From positions 124,001 to 188,000 of the forward strand of contig NZ_CADIJP010000004.1 of NCBI RefSeq assembly GCF_902859725.1: 64,000 bases of DNA, written 5' to 3'. Positions 42,970 through 52,488 of this stretch are shown here, one piece after another; position 1 is the stretch's first letter; each line of letters begins with the position of its first letter. A program made the position numbers and the translations under genes. Below the pieces are notes generated by a model. It did not search any database. It was not told the DNA's origin and was given only the letters and a program-made list of their open reading frames with translations. The stretch comes from Achromobacter mucicolens (GTDB taxonomy: Bacteria; Pseudomonadota; Gammaproteobacteria; Burkholderiales; Burkholderiaceae_B).

Positions 42970-44493
42970 ATGACCGACCACTCGACCACTCCGGCTCCCG
43001 CCCAGGATGAAAACCGCTTGATCGCCGAACGGCGCGCCAAGCTGGCCAAACTGCGCGAAGCCGGGGTCGCGTACCCCAACGATTTCGTCCCGGACGCCCG
43101 CGCCGCGGCTTTGCATGACAAGTACGACGGCCAGGAGCAGGAAGCCCTGGCCGCCGCCGCGGTCAACGTCAAGGTCGCCGGCCGCATGATGCTCAAGCGC
43201 GTCATGGGCAAGGCCAGCTTCGCCACGCTGCAGGACAGCACCGGCCGCATCCAGATCTACCTGGACCGCGGCACGCTCGGCGAAGACGCCTACGCCGCGT
43301 TCAAGCAGTGGGACATCGGCGACATCATCGCGATCGAAGGGTCGGTCTTCAAGACCAACAAGGGCGAACTGTCGGTGCACGCCGCCTCGGCGCGCCTCTT
43401 GTCCAAGTCGCTGCGCCCCCTGCCCGACAAGTTCCACGGCGTTGCCGACCAGGAACTGCGCTACCGCCAGCGCTATGTCGACCTCATCATGACCGACGCC
43501 ACGCGCCGCACCTTCGAGGCGCGCAGCAAGGCCGTGGGCAGCATCCGCCAGTTCATGCTGAACGCGGGCTTCCTCGAAGTCGAAACGCCCATGCTGCACC
43601 CGATCCCGGGCGGCGCGGCGGCCAAGCCCTTCGTCACGCATCACAACGCGCTGGACATGGAAATGTTCCTGCGCATCGCGCCCGAGCTCTACCTCAAGCG
43701 CCTGATCGTCGGCGGCTTCGAACGTGTGTTCGAAGTCAACCGCAACTTCCGCAACGAAGGCGTGAGCCCGCGGCACAACCCCGAATTCACGATGATGGAG
43801 TTCTACGCAGCCTTCGCGGACTACCGCTGGCTCATGGACTTCACCGAAGAGCTGATCCGCCAGGCCGCCATCTCGGCCACCGGCAGCGCCGTCCTGACCT
43901 ACCAGGAACGCGAACTGGACCTGTCCAAGCCCTTCGACCGCCTGACCATCTGCGAAGCCATCCTCAAGTACACGGACGGCTACACCCAGGCTCAGCTCGA
44001 TGATCCGGCCTTCGTGCGCGCCGAACTGAAAAAGCTGGGCGCCGACGCAGACGGCCCCGTGCTGTCGCGCGCCGGCCTGGGCGCGCTGCAACTGGCGCTC
44101 TTCGAAGAGACCGCCGAAGCCAAGCTCTGGAACCCCACCTACATCATCGACTACCCGGTCGAAGTCTCGCCGTTGGCGCGCGCCTCCGATACCCGCGAAG
44201 GCATCACCGAGCGCTTCGAGCTCTTCATGACCGGCCGCGAGATCGCCAACGGCTTCTCCGAGCTGAACGACCCCGAAGACCAGGCCGAGCGCTTCCGCTC
44301 GCAGGTCGAAGCCAAGGACGCCGGCGACGAGGAAGCCATGTTCTACGACGCGGACTACATCCGTGCCCTGGAATACGGCATGCCCCCGACGGGCGGCTGC
44401 GGCATCGGCATCGACCGCCTGGTCATGCTGCTGACCGACAGCCCGAGCATCCGCGACGTCATCCTCTTCCCGCACCTGCGCCGTGAAGACTGA
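42970..44493 (+). CDS. lysS: Lysyl-tRNA synthetase, class II
   Basis: A 507-residue class II synthetase charging tRNA-Lys. The N-terminal OB-fold anticodon domain ([20 protein letters not shown]) is followed by the catalytic domain with motif 1 near [20 protein letters not shown], motif 2 ([20 protein letters not shown]) and motif 3 ([20 protein letters not shown]). Length and order match bacterial LysRS. The prfB-lysS neighbourhood is conserved in many Proteobacteria, here with an SDR inserted. Confidence 0.97.
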   Translation: MTDHSTTPAPAQDENRLIAERRAKLAKLREAGVAYPNDFVPDARAAALHDKYDGQEQEALAAAAVNVKVAGRMMLKRVMGKASFATLQDSTGRIQIYLDRGTLGEDAYAAFKQWDIGDIIAIEGSVFKTNKGELSVHAASARLLSKSLRPLPDKFHGVADQELRYRQRYVDLIMTDATRRTFEARSKAVGSIRQFMLNAGFLEVETPMLHPIPGGAAAKPFVTHHNALDMEMFLRIAPELYLKRLIVGGFERVFEVNRNFRNEGVSPRHNPEFTMMEFYAAFADYRWLMDFTEELIRQAAISATGSAVLTYQERELDLSKPFDRLTICEAILKYTDGYTQAQLDDPAFVRAELKKLGADADGPVLSRAGLGALQLALFEETAEAKLWNPTYIIDYPVEVSPLARASDTREGITERFELFMTGREIANGFSELNDPEDQAERFRSQVEAKDAGDEEAMFYDADYIRALEYGMPPTGGCGIGIDRLVMLLTDSPSIRDVILFPHLRRED

Positions 44494-44508
44494 TCGACGG
44501 TGCGCGTC

Positions 44509-44829
44509 ATGATCTTCAAGATCCTGATGCTGCTGCTGGTCGTGGCGGGGCTGGTCTACTGGATCAAGCAACCCCGCCGCGTCCAGCCGGGCACGCCCTA
44601 CCGGTCCGCCCCCGTGCGTCGGCCGGCGTTCATTGCCTTGTGCGTGGCCACCGCCATCTCGCTCATCGCCGCGATCCTTACCGCCTTGCTCTGGATGGGC
44701 GGCGTGGCTGGCGGCGTCACGGGCGGCGGTTATCACGGCGAAGCCGATTTCCTCTTGCCCGTCGCGGCTTCGCTGCTGGCGCTGTCGGTCGCCTGCGCCG
44801 TCGGCGCCTTCATCAAGCGGCGCGGCTAG
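44509..44829 (+). CDS. Small three-helix membrane protein, function unknown
   Basis: A 106-residue hydrophobic protein with three predicted membrane helices (about residues 3-18, 40-63 and 80-101), a basic stretch QPRRVQPG after the first and a KRR end. I do not recognise the family. It starts 15 bases after lysS and is probably co-transcribed; GTG 44500 is an alternative start. Its last 17 bases overlap the end of the converging TetR gene. It is probably a real gene, given its consistent hydrophobic pattern and GC-rich third codon positions. Confidence 0.7.
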   Translation: MIFKILMLLLVVAGLVYWIKQPRRVQPGTPYRSAPVRRPAFIALCVATAISLIAAILTALLWMGGVAGGVTGGGYHGEADFLLPVAASLLALSVACAVGAFIKRRG

Positions 44830-45463
44830 GCTCCACGGGCCACCTGCCCGCACCCGCGGGCAGCGCCGGCAACGCCGCCTGCAACATGGCATCGATGAAC
44901 GCAGCGGGGGCCAGCCGCCCGCCCGGCTTGTACCATTGCACCGTCAAGTTCATCGCGCCCAGCACGCATCGCTTGATGACGCGCGCATCGCCCCGCAGCA
45001 ACCCCGCCTGCACCGCCCCCGCCACCACGGACTGCCACATCGCCTCGTAGCGGTCGCTCAGCACCTTGACCGACGCCTGGCTGGACGCCGACAGGCTGCG
45101 CCATTCATACACCAGCGCGTTCATCGCATCCCCGCCCGCGCCGTGCAGCATGCTCCACATATGCACGCGAAACAGCGCCGCCAGCCGGTCTGCCGGCACG
45201 GCATAGCAGTCCAGCGCCTTCTCGCCCAGGTCGATCACTTCCTGGATGCCGTTGTTCATCACGGCAACCAGAATCTCTTCCTTGCTGCGGAAATGGTGGA
45301 ACAGGCTGCCCGACTGCAACCCCACCGCCTTGGCCAGCTCTCTCACCGTCGTGCGCTCATAACCGCGCTTGCTGAAGAGCCGGCCGGCCGCCAGGACCAG
45401 TTCCCGGCGCCGTTGCGTCTCCGCGCCCTCGTCCCGCGACGCAGCCGTCCCGGTCTTGTCCAT
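44813..45463 (-). CDS. TetR-family transcriptional regulator of the acyl-CoA operon
   Basis: A 216-residue TetR regulator. The N-terminal helix-turn-helix is TTVRELAKAVGLQSGSLFHH with the typical FRSKEEIL continuation; the C-terminal two-thirds is a helical ligand domain. It is the last gene of the ABC importer, acyl-CoA ligase and thiolase operon, five bases after the thiolase stop. TetR proteins of this setting usually sense acyl-CoA esters. A perfect AACCAAGC-N4-GCTTGGTT repeat at the head of the operon (53483-53502) is the obvious operator candidate. The end overlaps the small membrane-protein gene on the other strand. Confidence 0.92.
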   Translation of the reverse strand: MDKTGTAASRDEGAETQRRRELVLAAGRLFSKRGYERTTVRELAKAVGLQSGSLFHHFRSKEEILVAVMNNGIQEVIDLGEKALDCYAVPADRLAALFRVHMWSMLHGAGGDAMNALVYEWRSLSASSQASVKVLSDRYEAMWQSVVAGAVQAGLLRGDARVIKRCVLGAMNLTVQWYKPGGRLAPAAFIDAMLQAALPALPAGAGRWPVEPSRAA

Positions 45464-45468
45464 GCAGG

Positions 45469-46623
45469 TCAAACCCTCTGGATGATGGTCGCGGTCGCCA
45501 TGCCGTGGCCGATGCACATGAGCTGCATGCCCAGCTCGCCTTCGGTCGCCTCCAGCCCCGCCAGCATCTTGGCCATCAGGCCCGCGCCCGTGGCGCCCAG
45601 CGGATGGCCATGCGCAATCGCGCCGCCCCACGGGTTCACGCGCGTCAGGTCCGCGCCCAGTTCGCGCTGCCAGGCCAGCACCACGCTTGCAAAGGCCTCG
45701 TTGATCTCTATCCAGTCGATGTCCTCCAGCGCCAGGCCCGCACGCGCCAACGCCTGCTGCGCCGCGGGGATCACGCCCGTCAGCTGCATGACGGGGTCCG
45801 AACCCACCACCACGCGCGCCAGGAAGCGCGCCCGTGGCCGCAAGCCATCGGCCAGCGCCGCGTCCTTGTCGCCCAGCAGCACCGCCGCCGCGCCATCGGC
45901 AAGCTGGCTGGCATTGGCCGCCGTCACGCCGCCCTCGCCCGGCGCGCGCATCGCCGGCGCCATGGCCGCCATCCGGGCGGCGTCCGTCGTTTCGCGGATG
46001 CCTTCGTCGCGGCGCGCGGCTTGCGCCGGGCCCGGCAGCAACTCGGCATGCAGCCCCGCGCTGGCCGCCGCCCACGCGCGCGCGTGACTCTCGCGCGCCC
46101 ACGCGTCCATGTCGGCCTGCGACAGCCCCCATTGGCTGGCGATGCGCTCGGCGCTCTCGATCTGGTGAATCAGCGGATAACGCGCCAGCAACGCCGGGTT
46201 CAGCGATTCGAATCCCCGGAATTCGCTTTGGCCCAGCGTCACGTCCAGGAACATCGGCACGCGGCTCATGCTCTCGACGCCGCCGGCGACCACGTAGCGC
46301 ATGTCGCCCGCGGCGATGGCCTGCGCGCCAAAATGCACGGCCTGCTGGCTGGACCCGCACATGCGGTTCAACGCCACCCCCGGCACGCTCTCGGGCAGCC
46401 CGGCCAGCATCGCCGCCAGCCTGCCGATGTTGGCGCCCTGCTCGCCCGCCTGGCTGACGCAGCCGGCGATCAGGTCCTCAACCTTGTCGCCCGGCAGGCC
46501 CGCGCGCGCCAGCAGCGCGTGCACGGTGTCCGCCAGCAGCGTGTCGGGGCGGGTCTCGGCCCACCATCCGCCGCGACGCCCGAACGGCGTGCGCACGGCA
46601 TCCAGGATCACGGCTTGGTTCAT
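45469..46623 (-). CDS. Acetyl-CoA acyltransferase (thiolase)
   Basis: A 384-residue degradative-type thiolase cleaving 3-oxoacyl-CoA to acetyl-CoA and a shortened acyl-CoA. The nucleophilic Cys is in VALNRMCGSSQQAVHFGAQA, the conserved His in GGAIAHGHPLGATGA and the second Cys in MQLMCIGHGMATA, all in the usual order. It overlaps the acyl-CoA ligase gene by four bases and precedes the TetR gene, so it belongs to the operon that imports, activates and shortens a carboxylic acid. Confidence 0.95.
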   Translation of the reverse strand: MNQAVILDAVRTPFGRRGGWWAETRPDTLLADTVHALLARAGLPGDKVEDLIAGCVSQAGEQGANIGRLAAMLAGLPESVPGVALNRMCGSSQQAVHFGAQAIAAGDMRYVVAGGVESMSRVPMFLDVTLGQSEFRGFESLNPALLARYPLIHQIESAERIASQWGLSQADMDAWARESHARAWAAASAGLHAELLPGPAQAARRDEGIRETTDAARMAAMAPAMRAPGEGGVTAANASQLADGAAAVLLGDKDAALADGLRPRARFLARVVVGSDPVMQLTGVIPAAQQALARAGLALEDIDWIEINEAFASVVLAWQRELGADLTRVNPWGGAIAHGHPLGATGAGLMAKMLAGLEATEGELGMQLMCIGHGMATATIIQRV

Positions 46624-48464
46624 GCCGTCGTCTCCTCAACATAGAGCGATTCGATTTCGTTGGCGTAGGCGCGGTAGATGCTGGCGCGCCGCACCTTCAT
46701 CGTTGCAGTCACTTCGCCATCGTCGTGGTCCAGTTCCTTGGTCAGCAGATGAAAGCGCTTGATCTGCGAGACGGGCGCAAGCCCGGCGTTGGCGCGCGTG
46801 ACCTCCTGCTGGACCAGTTCGCGCACCTGCGGGCATTCCGCAAGCGACCGGAAATGCGTGAACGCGATGCGGCGCGATTCGGCCCATTTGCCCACGGTGT
46901 CGAACTCCAGCTGGATCAACGCCGTCACGTACTTCCTGCCGTCGGCGATGACGATGCACTCTTTCACATACGGACTGCCCTTGACCGCGTTCTCGATCTC
47001 GGACGGCGTCAGGTTCTTGCCCCCCGCCGTGATCATGATGTCCTTGAGCCGGTCCACGATGCGCACGCGCCCGTCTTCCTGCGCCACGACGTCGCCCGTG
47101 TGCAGCCAGCCGTCACGCACGGTGTCCGCGGTCGCCTCCGGGTTCTTGTAGTAGCCCTGGAACACCATGTCGCCACGCACCAGCAGTTCGCCGGACTCTC
47201 CGATACGCCACTCCACGCCCAGGATCGGCTCGCCCACCGTGCCCACCTTCACGCGGTCCGGATGCTGTCCGAAGATCATCCCCGCCGACTCCGTCAGGCC
47301 ATACACCTCGATCAGCGGCACGCCCAGCGTGCGAAAGTAGCGCACCACGTCCGGCGGAATCGGCGCGGCGCCTGTCATTGCCACCCGCACACGACGCAGG
47401 CCAATGAAATTCTGCAGCGCGCGCAGCACCAGCCAGTACCACAGCCAATGCGTCAACCGCTCGCCCACGCGATACTGCGCGGGGGATTTCTCCAGAAACG
47501 GCGCGCATTGCGCCAGCGACTTGCGGTAAAGCCACTGCTGCAACCGGCCGGCCTCCTGCATCTTGATCGAGATCGCGGCGTGCAGTTTTTCCCAGATGCG
47601 CGGCACCCCCAGGAAAATCGTCGGCGCGACTTCGCGCAGGTCCTCCTGCACGGTGCGCAGCGACTCGCCAAAATTCACCTGCGTGCCCAGGTAGATGGGC
47701 ACGAACGTGGACAGCATCTGCTCGGCAACGTGACACAGCGGCAGATAAGACAGGTGCACGCTGGATGCATCCATCGACAGGCGATCGGCGATGCCCGGCG
47801 CCACGCCGCGCATGTTGCGGTAGCTCAGCATCGCACCCTTGGGCTTGCCGGTGGAACCCGACGTGTAGATCATCAGCCCGGTGTCGTCCAGGCGCTGCCC
47901 GTCCAGCATCGTATTCAGCGCGGCCAGCTCCACGGCTTCGCGCTGGCCGCCATCGGCCTCGACTTCGGCAAAGGTCACGATGCGCGCCCGATCCGCCGCG
48001 CCGTACGCGCGCAGCCCCTTCGTTTCAATGACCACGATGCGGCGCAAATTCGGCAGCCGGTCCGCCACGTGCAGCACCTTGTCGGTCTGCTCCTGGTCTT
48101 CGCACACCACCAGTTCGACGTCCGCATGCGCCAGCACGTAGCCCATTTCTTCGGCCGGGCTGGTCGAATAGACGCCCACCGCCACACCGCCGGCCGCGCA
48201 CGCCCCCATCTGCGTCAGCAGCCACTCCACCCTGTTGTCCGAGACGATCGCGACCCGGCCGCCCGCGCTGAGCCCCAGCGCGCGCACTCCCAGCCCCACG
48301 CGGCATGCGCGCTGCCAGTACTGGTCCCAGGTCAGCGGCTTCCAGATGCCAAAGTCCTTTTGCCGGATGGCAACCGCCGACGGCTGGCGGCGCGCCTGCT
48401 CGCGCAGCATCTGCGGCAACGTCAGTTCAGGCCAGGCGCCCGGATCCCTGTGCGCGTCCATCAT
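46620..48464 (-). CDS. AMP-forming long-chain-type acyl-CoA ligase
   Basis: A 614-residue adenylate-forming ligase converting a carboxylic acid, ATP and CoA to acyl-CoA. The P-loop is LMIYTSGSTGKPKGAMLSYR; the A5 region EVYGLTESAG, A7 region WLHTGDVV and hinge RLKDIMITAGGKNLTPSEIE follow. Size and C-terminal layout resemble long-chain FadD15/FACL types. In this setting, between a branched-chain-type ABC importer and a thiolase, it should activate the imported acid. It overlaps both neighbours by four bases. The substrate could be a fatty, aromatic or isoprenoid acid. Confidence 0.95.
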   Translation of the reverse strand: MMDAHRDPGAWPELTLPQMLREQARRQPSAVAIRQKDFGIWKPLTWDQYWQRACRVGLGVRALGLSAGGRVAIVSDNRVEWLLTQMGACAAGGVAVGVYSTSPAEEMGYVLAHADVELVVCEDQEQTDKVLHVADRLPNLRRIVVIETKGLRAYGAADRARIVTFAEVEADGGQREAVELAALNTMLDGQRLDDTGLMIYTSGSTGKPKGAMLSYRNMRGVAPGIADRLSMDASSVHLSYLPLCHVAEQMLSTFVPIYLGTQVNFGESLRTVQEDLREVAPTIFLGVPRIWEKLHAAISIKMQEAGRLQQWLYRKSLAQCAPFLEKSPAQYRVGERLTHWLWYWLVLRALQNFIGLRRVRVAMTGAAPIPPDVVRYFRTLGVPLIEVYGLTESAGMIFGQHPDRVKVGTVGEPILGVEWRIGESGELLVRGDMVFQGYYKNPEATADTVRDGWLHTGDVVAQEDGRVRIVDRLKDIMITAGGKNLTPSEIENAVKGSPYVKECIVIADGRKYVTALIQLEFDTVGKWAESRRIAFTHFRSLAECPQVRELVQQEVTRANAGLAPVSQIKRFHLLTKELDHDDGEVTATMKVRRASIYRAYANEIESLYVEETTA

Positions 48465-49327
48465 GACAGCCAGCGCTTGCGGCGCTTGTAGTGCTTGATG
48501 TCGCGAAAGCCCCGGGCCTCGCCCGATCCGCCCACGCCCAGATAGAACTCGCGCACGTCGGGGTCCGCCGCCAGCTTTTCGGCCGAACCGTCGATCACCA
48601 CCTTGCCGGTCTCCATGATGTAGCCGTAATGCGCCACCGCCAGCGCAACCGAAGCGTTCTGCTCCACCAGCAGCATCGACACCCCCTGTTCGATATTGAT
48701 GCGCGCGATGATCGAAAATATGCTCTCGACCAGCATGGGCGACAGGCCCAGCGATGGCTCGTCCAGCAGCATCAACGTCGGCTGCGCAATCAGCGCGCGG
48801 CCGATGGCCAGCATCTGCTGTTCCCCGCCGGACAGATAGCCGGCCAGTCCGCGCCGCCGCTCGAAAAGCCGCGGAAAGTAGCCGTAGACCAGTTCGAAGT
48901 CCGCGCGCGCGGCGGGCCGTCCGGTCAGCGCATAGGTTGCCGCCACCAGGTTTTCTTCGACGGTCAGGTCTTCGAACACACGGCGCCCTTCCATCACGTG
49001 CGCCAGGCCCGACCGCACCAGGTTCTGCGGCTTGATGCCCGCCGTGTCGCCGCCAGCGAACACGATCTGGCCGCGCACCAGTTCCCCGTCCTCCAGGTCC
49101 AGGAGACCGGACACCGCCTTGAGCGTGGTGGATTTGCCCGCCCCGTTGCTGCCCAGCAGCGCGACGATGCTGCCGGCCGGCACCGACAGGGACAAGCCGC
49201 GCAGCACCTGCACCGCCTTGTTGTAGACGACCTCGATGTTGTTGATGTCGAGCACCGCCTTGGGCGGCGCGGCGGCGTTCATGCCTGAACGAACGCCCTG
49301 TCCTGCCACGTCCTGTCCCTGGTTCAC
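48461..49327 (-). CDS. livF: Branched-chain-type ABC transporter ATP-binding protein (LivF)
   Basis: A 288-residue ABC ATPase of the LivF group. Walker A is LGSNGAGKST, the signature LSGGEQQMLAIGRALIA, Walker B LMLLDEPSLGLSPMLV, and the LivF-type EGRRVFEDLTVEENLVAATY is present. A basic tail, KHYKRRKRWLS, extends past the normal end. GTG 49327 has a GAGG site five bases upstream and is only eight bases from the binding-protein stop; ATG 49282 is the alternative. It pairs with LivG to power uptake through LivH and LivM. Confidence 0.93.
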   Translation of the reverse strand: MNQGQDVAGQGVRSGMNAAAPPKAVLDINNIEVVYNKAVQVLRGLSLSVPAGSIVALLGSNGAGKSTTLKAVSGLLDLEDGELVRGQIVFAGGDTAGIKPQNLVRSGLAHVMEGRRVFEDLTVEENLVAATYALTGRPAARADFELVYGYFPRLFERRRGLAGYLSGGEQQMLAIGRALIAQPTLMLLDEPSLGLSPMLVESIFSIIARINIEQGVSMLLVEQNASVALAVAHYGYIMETGKVVIDGSAEKLAADPDVREFYLGVGGSGEARGFRDIKHYKRRKRWLS

Positions 49328-49334
49328 GGCAGCC

Positions 49335-50516
49335 TCACTTGAGCACGATCCAGTCGGACGCCGGCACCATCTGCTTTTGCTTGACGTCCGCGCGGTAGAT
49401 CCGGCCCACCGGAATGGAGTTGCCCTTGATGGTGATCGGCACGCCGATCAGCCCGCCCGTATCGAAATCCTTGATGCCATCCAAAGAGGCCTTCATATTG
49501 GCGGCGGTCAGCTCCTTGCCCGCGTCCAGCGTGCGCTTGGCGACTTCCGAAAAAAGCATGGCGGCCAGGAATCCCTGCATATAGCCCGTGCTCTGATACT
49601 GCGGCCGCATTTCGCGGATCTTCTTGAGCATCGGCGCGTCGGCGGCCTGGTCGTAGTAGTAGCGGTACGGCATCACGCCCATGAAGCCCTCGGCGTCCTC
49701 GCCCATCTGCATCACGGTCGAGTTGTCCATCGTCCAGAACGTGCCCATGTAGCGCGTCTTCAGGCCCATGCGCTTGCCCTGCCCCACAAACTCGGGAATT
49801 GGCGCCAGCACATAGCCGTGGAAAATGGTGAAGTCAGGGTCGGCGCGGCGCAGCTTGATGACCTCGGTCGACACGTCCACGCTGCCCGGCGGCGTCATGA
49901 TCTCGGTGGCCACCTTCAGGCCCAGCTTTTCGGCCACCGCGCGCGAACTGGCGATCGGATCGCGTCCGAACTCGGTGTCCGAATACACGAACGCCACCTT
50001 GGCGCCCGGCTGCTCCTTGGCGATATAACGCAGCAGAATGCCGAACATCTCGGTGTAGTCGGGCCCCAGCATGAACTGGGCGGGATACTTGGCCGGATCG
50101 TTCAGCTCGGTCGCGAAGGACGCGCCCGTCATCAGGATGTCGCCCGTGCGGTTCAGCTCGGCATTGATGGTCTTGGAAAAGCCGGTCGAATCGCCGTAGT
50201 AGAAGTTGACCTTGTTCTGGCTGGTGATCTTCTTGAACGCCGCCACCGACGCATCCACCTTGTAGGCCGTGTCCTCGGGTACGTAGCGCAGCTTGCGGCC
50301 CTTGATGCCGCCCTGGTCGTTGATGATCTTCACGTAGTCCGTGATCCCGGCGTGGATGCCCTGCCCGGCAAAGGCAAACACGCCACTCAAGGGAATCGAG
50401 CCGCCCAGCACCAGGTCCTCGGCAGCCTGCGCCGCGGGCGCCGCCGCCAATGCCGCCGCCAGGCCCAACGGGGCCAACAACCTCGATAAACCGCTGCCTA
50501 TCCGGATGCGCTTCAT
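49335..50516 (-). CDS. Branched-chain-type ABC transporter substrate-binding protein
   Basis: A 393-residue periplasmic receptor of the Peripla_BP_6 family. The signal peptide ends near AAPAAQAAEDLVLGG; GGSIPLSGVFAFAGQGIHAG and KYPAQFMLGPDYTEMFGILL follow the family pattern. LivK-like proteins bind amino acids, but many Burkholderiales relatives bind aromatic or other carboxylic acids. The acyl-CoA ligase and thiolase in the same operon argue for a carboxylic acid ligand. It lies between the LivM and LivF genes, with 52 and 7 bases of spacing. Confidence 0.92.
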   Translation of the reverse strand: MKRIRIGSGLSRLLAPLGLAAALAAAPAAQAAEDLVLGGSIPLSGVFAFAGQGIHAGITDYVKIINDQGGIKGRKLRYVPEDTAYKVDASVAAFKKITSQNKVNFYYGDSTGFSKTINAELNRTGDILMTGASFATELNDPAKYPAQFMLGPDYTEMFGILLRYIAKEQPGAKVAFVYSDTEFGRDPIASSRAVAEKLGLKVATEIMTPPGSVDVSTEVIKLRRADPDFTIFHGYVLAPIPEFVGQGKRMGLKTRYMGTFWTMDNSTVMQMGEDAEGFMGVMPYRYYYDQAADAPMLKKIREMRPQYQSTGYMQGFLAAMLFSEVAKRTLDAGKELTAANMKASLDGIKDFDTGGLIGVPITIKGNSIPVGRIYRADVKQKQMVPASDWIVLK

Positions 50517-50568
50517 GGTTTGTCTCCTGGGTCTTATGGGTGGCCGCCGTCACGCCGCACGCATCGCG

Positions 50569-51606
50569 CTACGTACGGAAAGGCCAGAGGTGAAAGAATC
50601 GGCGCACGCGCCGCCAGATTTCCGCGAGCCCGTGCGGCTCGAAGATCAGAAAGCCCACGATCAGCAGGCCGAAAACGATGGTGCGCACCGGTGAGATCAG
50701 CCGCAGCGCGTCGCCGCCCACGGGCAGCCAGCCGACAACAAGCTTCAGAAACTCCGGCACCATCGTCATGAAAAGCGCGCCCAGGATGGATCCCAGGATC
50801 GAGCCCATGCCGCCCACAATGATCGCCGCCAGAAAGAAGATCGACATGATGAGCGGAAAGCTCTCGGGCGTGACCACACGGAAAAAATACGCCCACAGAC
50901 CGCCCGCCACGCCGGCATAGAACGAGGACAGCCCGAACGACAGCAGCTTGTAGCGCAGCAGGCGGATGCCCAGTACCTCGGCGGAAATGTCGCGGTCGCG
51001 GATCGCGATGAACGCGCGGCCGATGCGCGTGCGAAACAGATTCGCCGCGCCCAGCACCATCAGCACGGTCACGGGCACGATCAGCCAATAGATCTTGAAG
51101 GACGTATCCAGGTCCAGCCCCAGGATGCGCGCGGGCGGCACCTGCAATCCCGAGGTGCCGCCCGTGAATTGCCAGTTCGCGAAGATGAAGTGCGCGATGA
51201 ACGACGCGGCAATCGTCGAGATCGCCAGGTACAGTCCCTTCACCCGCAGCGAGGGAATACCCACCAGCAGCCCACCCATCATCGCCACCACGCCGCCCGC
51301 CAGCAGATTCACCAGGACCGGCGTGCCCAAGTGCAGCTCCATGACTGCGACCGTGTACGCGCCAAGGCCCATGAACGCCGCCTGCCCCAGGCTGACCAAT
51401 CCGGTGTAGCCGGTCAGGATGTTCAGCCCCGTCGCGCTGGCGATGTTGATCGCGACCAGGCACGCAAGATAAAGCCAATAGGCATTGGCCACGAAGGGAA
51501 ACAGCACCAGCGAGGCCGCCAGCAGCGCCAGCCACACGTGCTGCGTGCGCGTGTCGAAAAGCGCCTCGTCGGCCAGGTAGGTCTGTTTGGCGGTCGCGAT
51601 ACGCAT
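50569..51606 (-). CDS. livM: Branched-chain-type ABC transporter permease (LivM)
   Basis: A 345-residue inner-membrane permease with about nine helices. Typical LivM elements are NILTGYTGLVSLGQAAFMGL near the N-terminal third, SLRVKGLYLAISTIAASFI, the ATPase-coupling segment RIGRAFIAIRDRDISAEVLG and GGMGSILGSILGALFMTMVP. It forms the channel with LivH, which is encoded three bases upstream on the same strand. The C-terminus is short and basic. Confidence 0.94.
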   Translation of the reverse strand: MRIATAKQTYLADEALFDTRTQHVWLALLAASLVLFPFVANAYWLYLACLVAINIASATGLNILTGYTGLVSLGQAAFMGLGAYTVAVMELHLGTPVLVNLLAGGVVAMMGGLLVGIPSLRVKGLYLAISTIAASFIAHFIFANWQFTGGTSGLQVPPARILGLDLDTSFKIYWLIVPVTVLMVLGAANLFRTRIGRAFIAIRDRDISAEVLGIRLLRYKLLSFGLSSFYAGVAGGLWAYFFRVVTPESFPLIMSIFFLAAIIVGGMGSILGSILGALFMTMVPEFLKLVVGWLPVGGDALRLISPVRTIVFGLLIVGFLIFEPHGLAEIWRRVRRFFHLWPFRT

Positions 51607-51609
51607 GGA

Positions 51610-52488
51610 TCAGAGCCTCTCGATTTCACGGGTGCCGAACAGACCGTAGGGCCTGGCCATCAGCACTACGACCAGCACGACGAACGTGGCCAGCAGCTTG
51701 TACTCGCCGCCCAGATAGGCGCCCGCCCAGGCCTCCAGCAGGCCGATGAAGATGCCGCCGACCAGCGCGCCCGCGACGCTGTCCAGGCCGCCCACGATGA
51801 CCACCACCAGCACCGACAGCCCGAACACGCCCATCGACGACGAGATCCCGCCGATCGCGCCCACGATCACGCCGGACACCGCCGCGATGGCGCCCGCCGT
51901 CACCCACGCCAGCGAAAACACGCGCGGCACATTGATGCCCATTGCATAGGCCGCGCCCTGGTCCGACGCCGTCGCACGCAGCGCCACGCCGCCGCGCCAG
52001 TAGCGAAACACCACCAGCACCAAAAGCGCCAGCACCACCGCCACCCAGAAGCCGTAGAACACCTTGGGCGCCACGAACGCCTCGCCCACCATGACTGGCG
52101 CGCGCGGCATGAATTCCGGCAGGCGCCGCTGGTCCGCCGTCCAGATAAGCTCAACCGCGCCGACCAGTATCGACGCCAGCCCCACGGTAATCATGAAGAC
52201 CGAGATCGGCGATTCGCCCAGCATCGGTCGTATGGTCAGCCGCTCGACGACGGCGCCCAGCGCGCTCGACACCACGACCGCGCCCGCGATGGCCAGCCAG
52301 ATCGGCCACTCCATCCCCGATGCGAACGCATAGAACACGTACGCGCCCAGCATCAGGAATTCGCCAATGGCGATGTTCACCACGCGGGTCGCCTTGTAGA
52401 CGATCACGAACGCCAGCGCGGCCAACGCATACAGGCCGCCGCTGCCCAGTCCCGCCAGCGACACCTCCAGGAAGAACAGCCAGTCCAT
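51610..52488 (-). CDS. livH: Branched-chain-type ABC transporter permease (LivH)
   Basis: A 292-residue permease. LivH signatures are SGGLYALAALAFVIVYKATR, VVNIAIGEFLMLGAYVFYAF, ALRATASDQGAAYAMGINVP (the coupling loop) and VVVIVGGLDSVAGALVGGIF. The open frame extends upstream to 52689 inside livG, but ATG 52488 starts MDWLFFLEVSLAGLGSG, the family N-terminus, and overlaps the livG stop by one base (TGATG). It should pair with LivM in the inner membrane. Confidence 0.94.
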   Translation of the reverse strand: MDWLFFLEVSLAGLGSGGLYALAALAFVIVYKATRVVNIAIGEFLMLGAYVFYAFASGMEWPIWLAIAGAVVVSSALGAVVERLTIRPMLGESPISVFMITVGLASILVGAVELIWTADQRRLPEFMPRAPVMVGEAFVAPKVFYGFWVAVVLALLVLVVFRYWRGGVALRATASDQGAAYAMGINVPRVFSLAWVTAGAIAAVSGVIVGAIGGISSSMGVFGLSVLVVVIVGGLDSVAGALVGGIFIGLLEAWAGAYLGGEYKLLATFVVLVVVLMARPYGLFGTREIERL

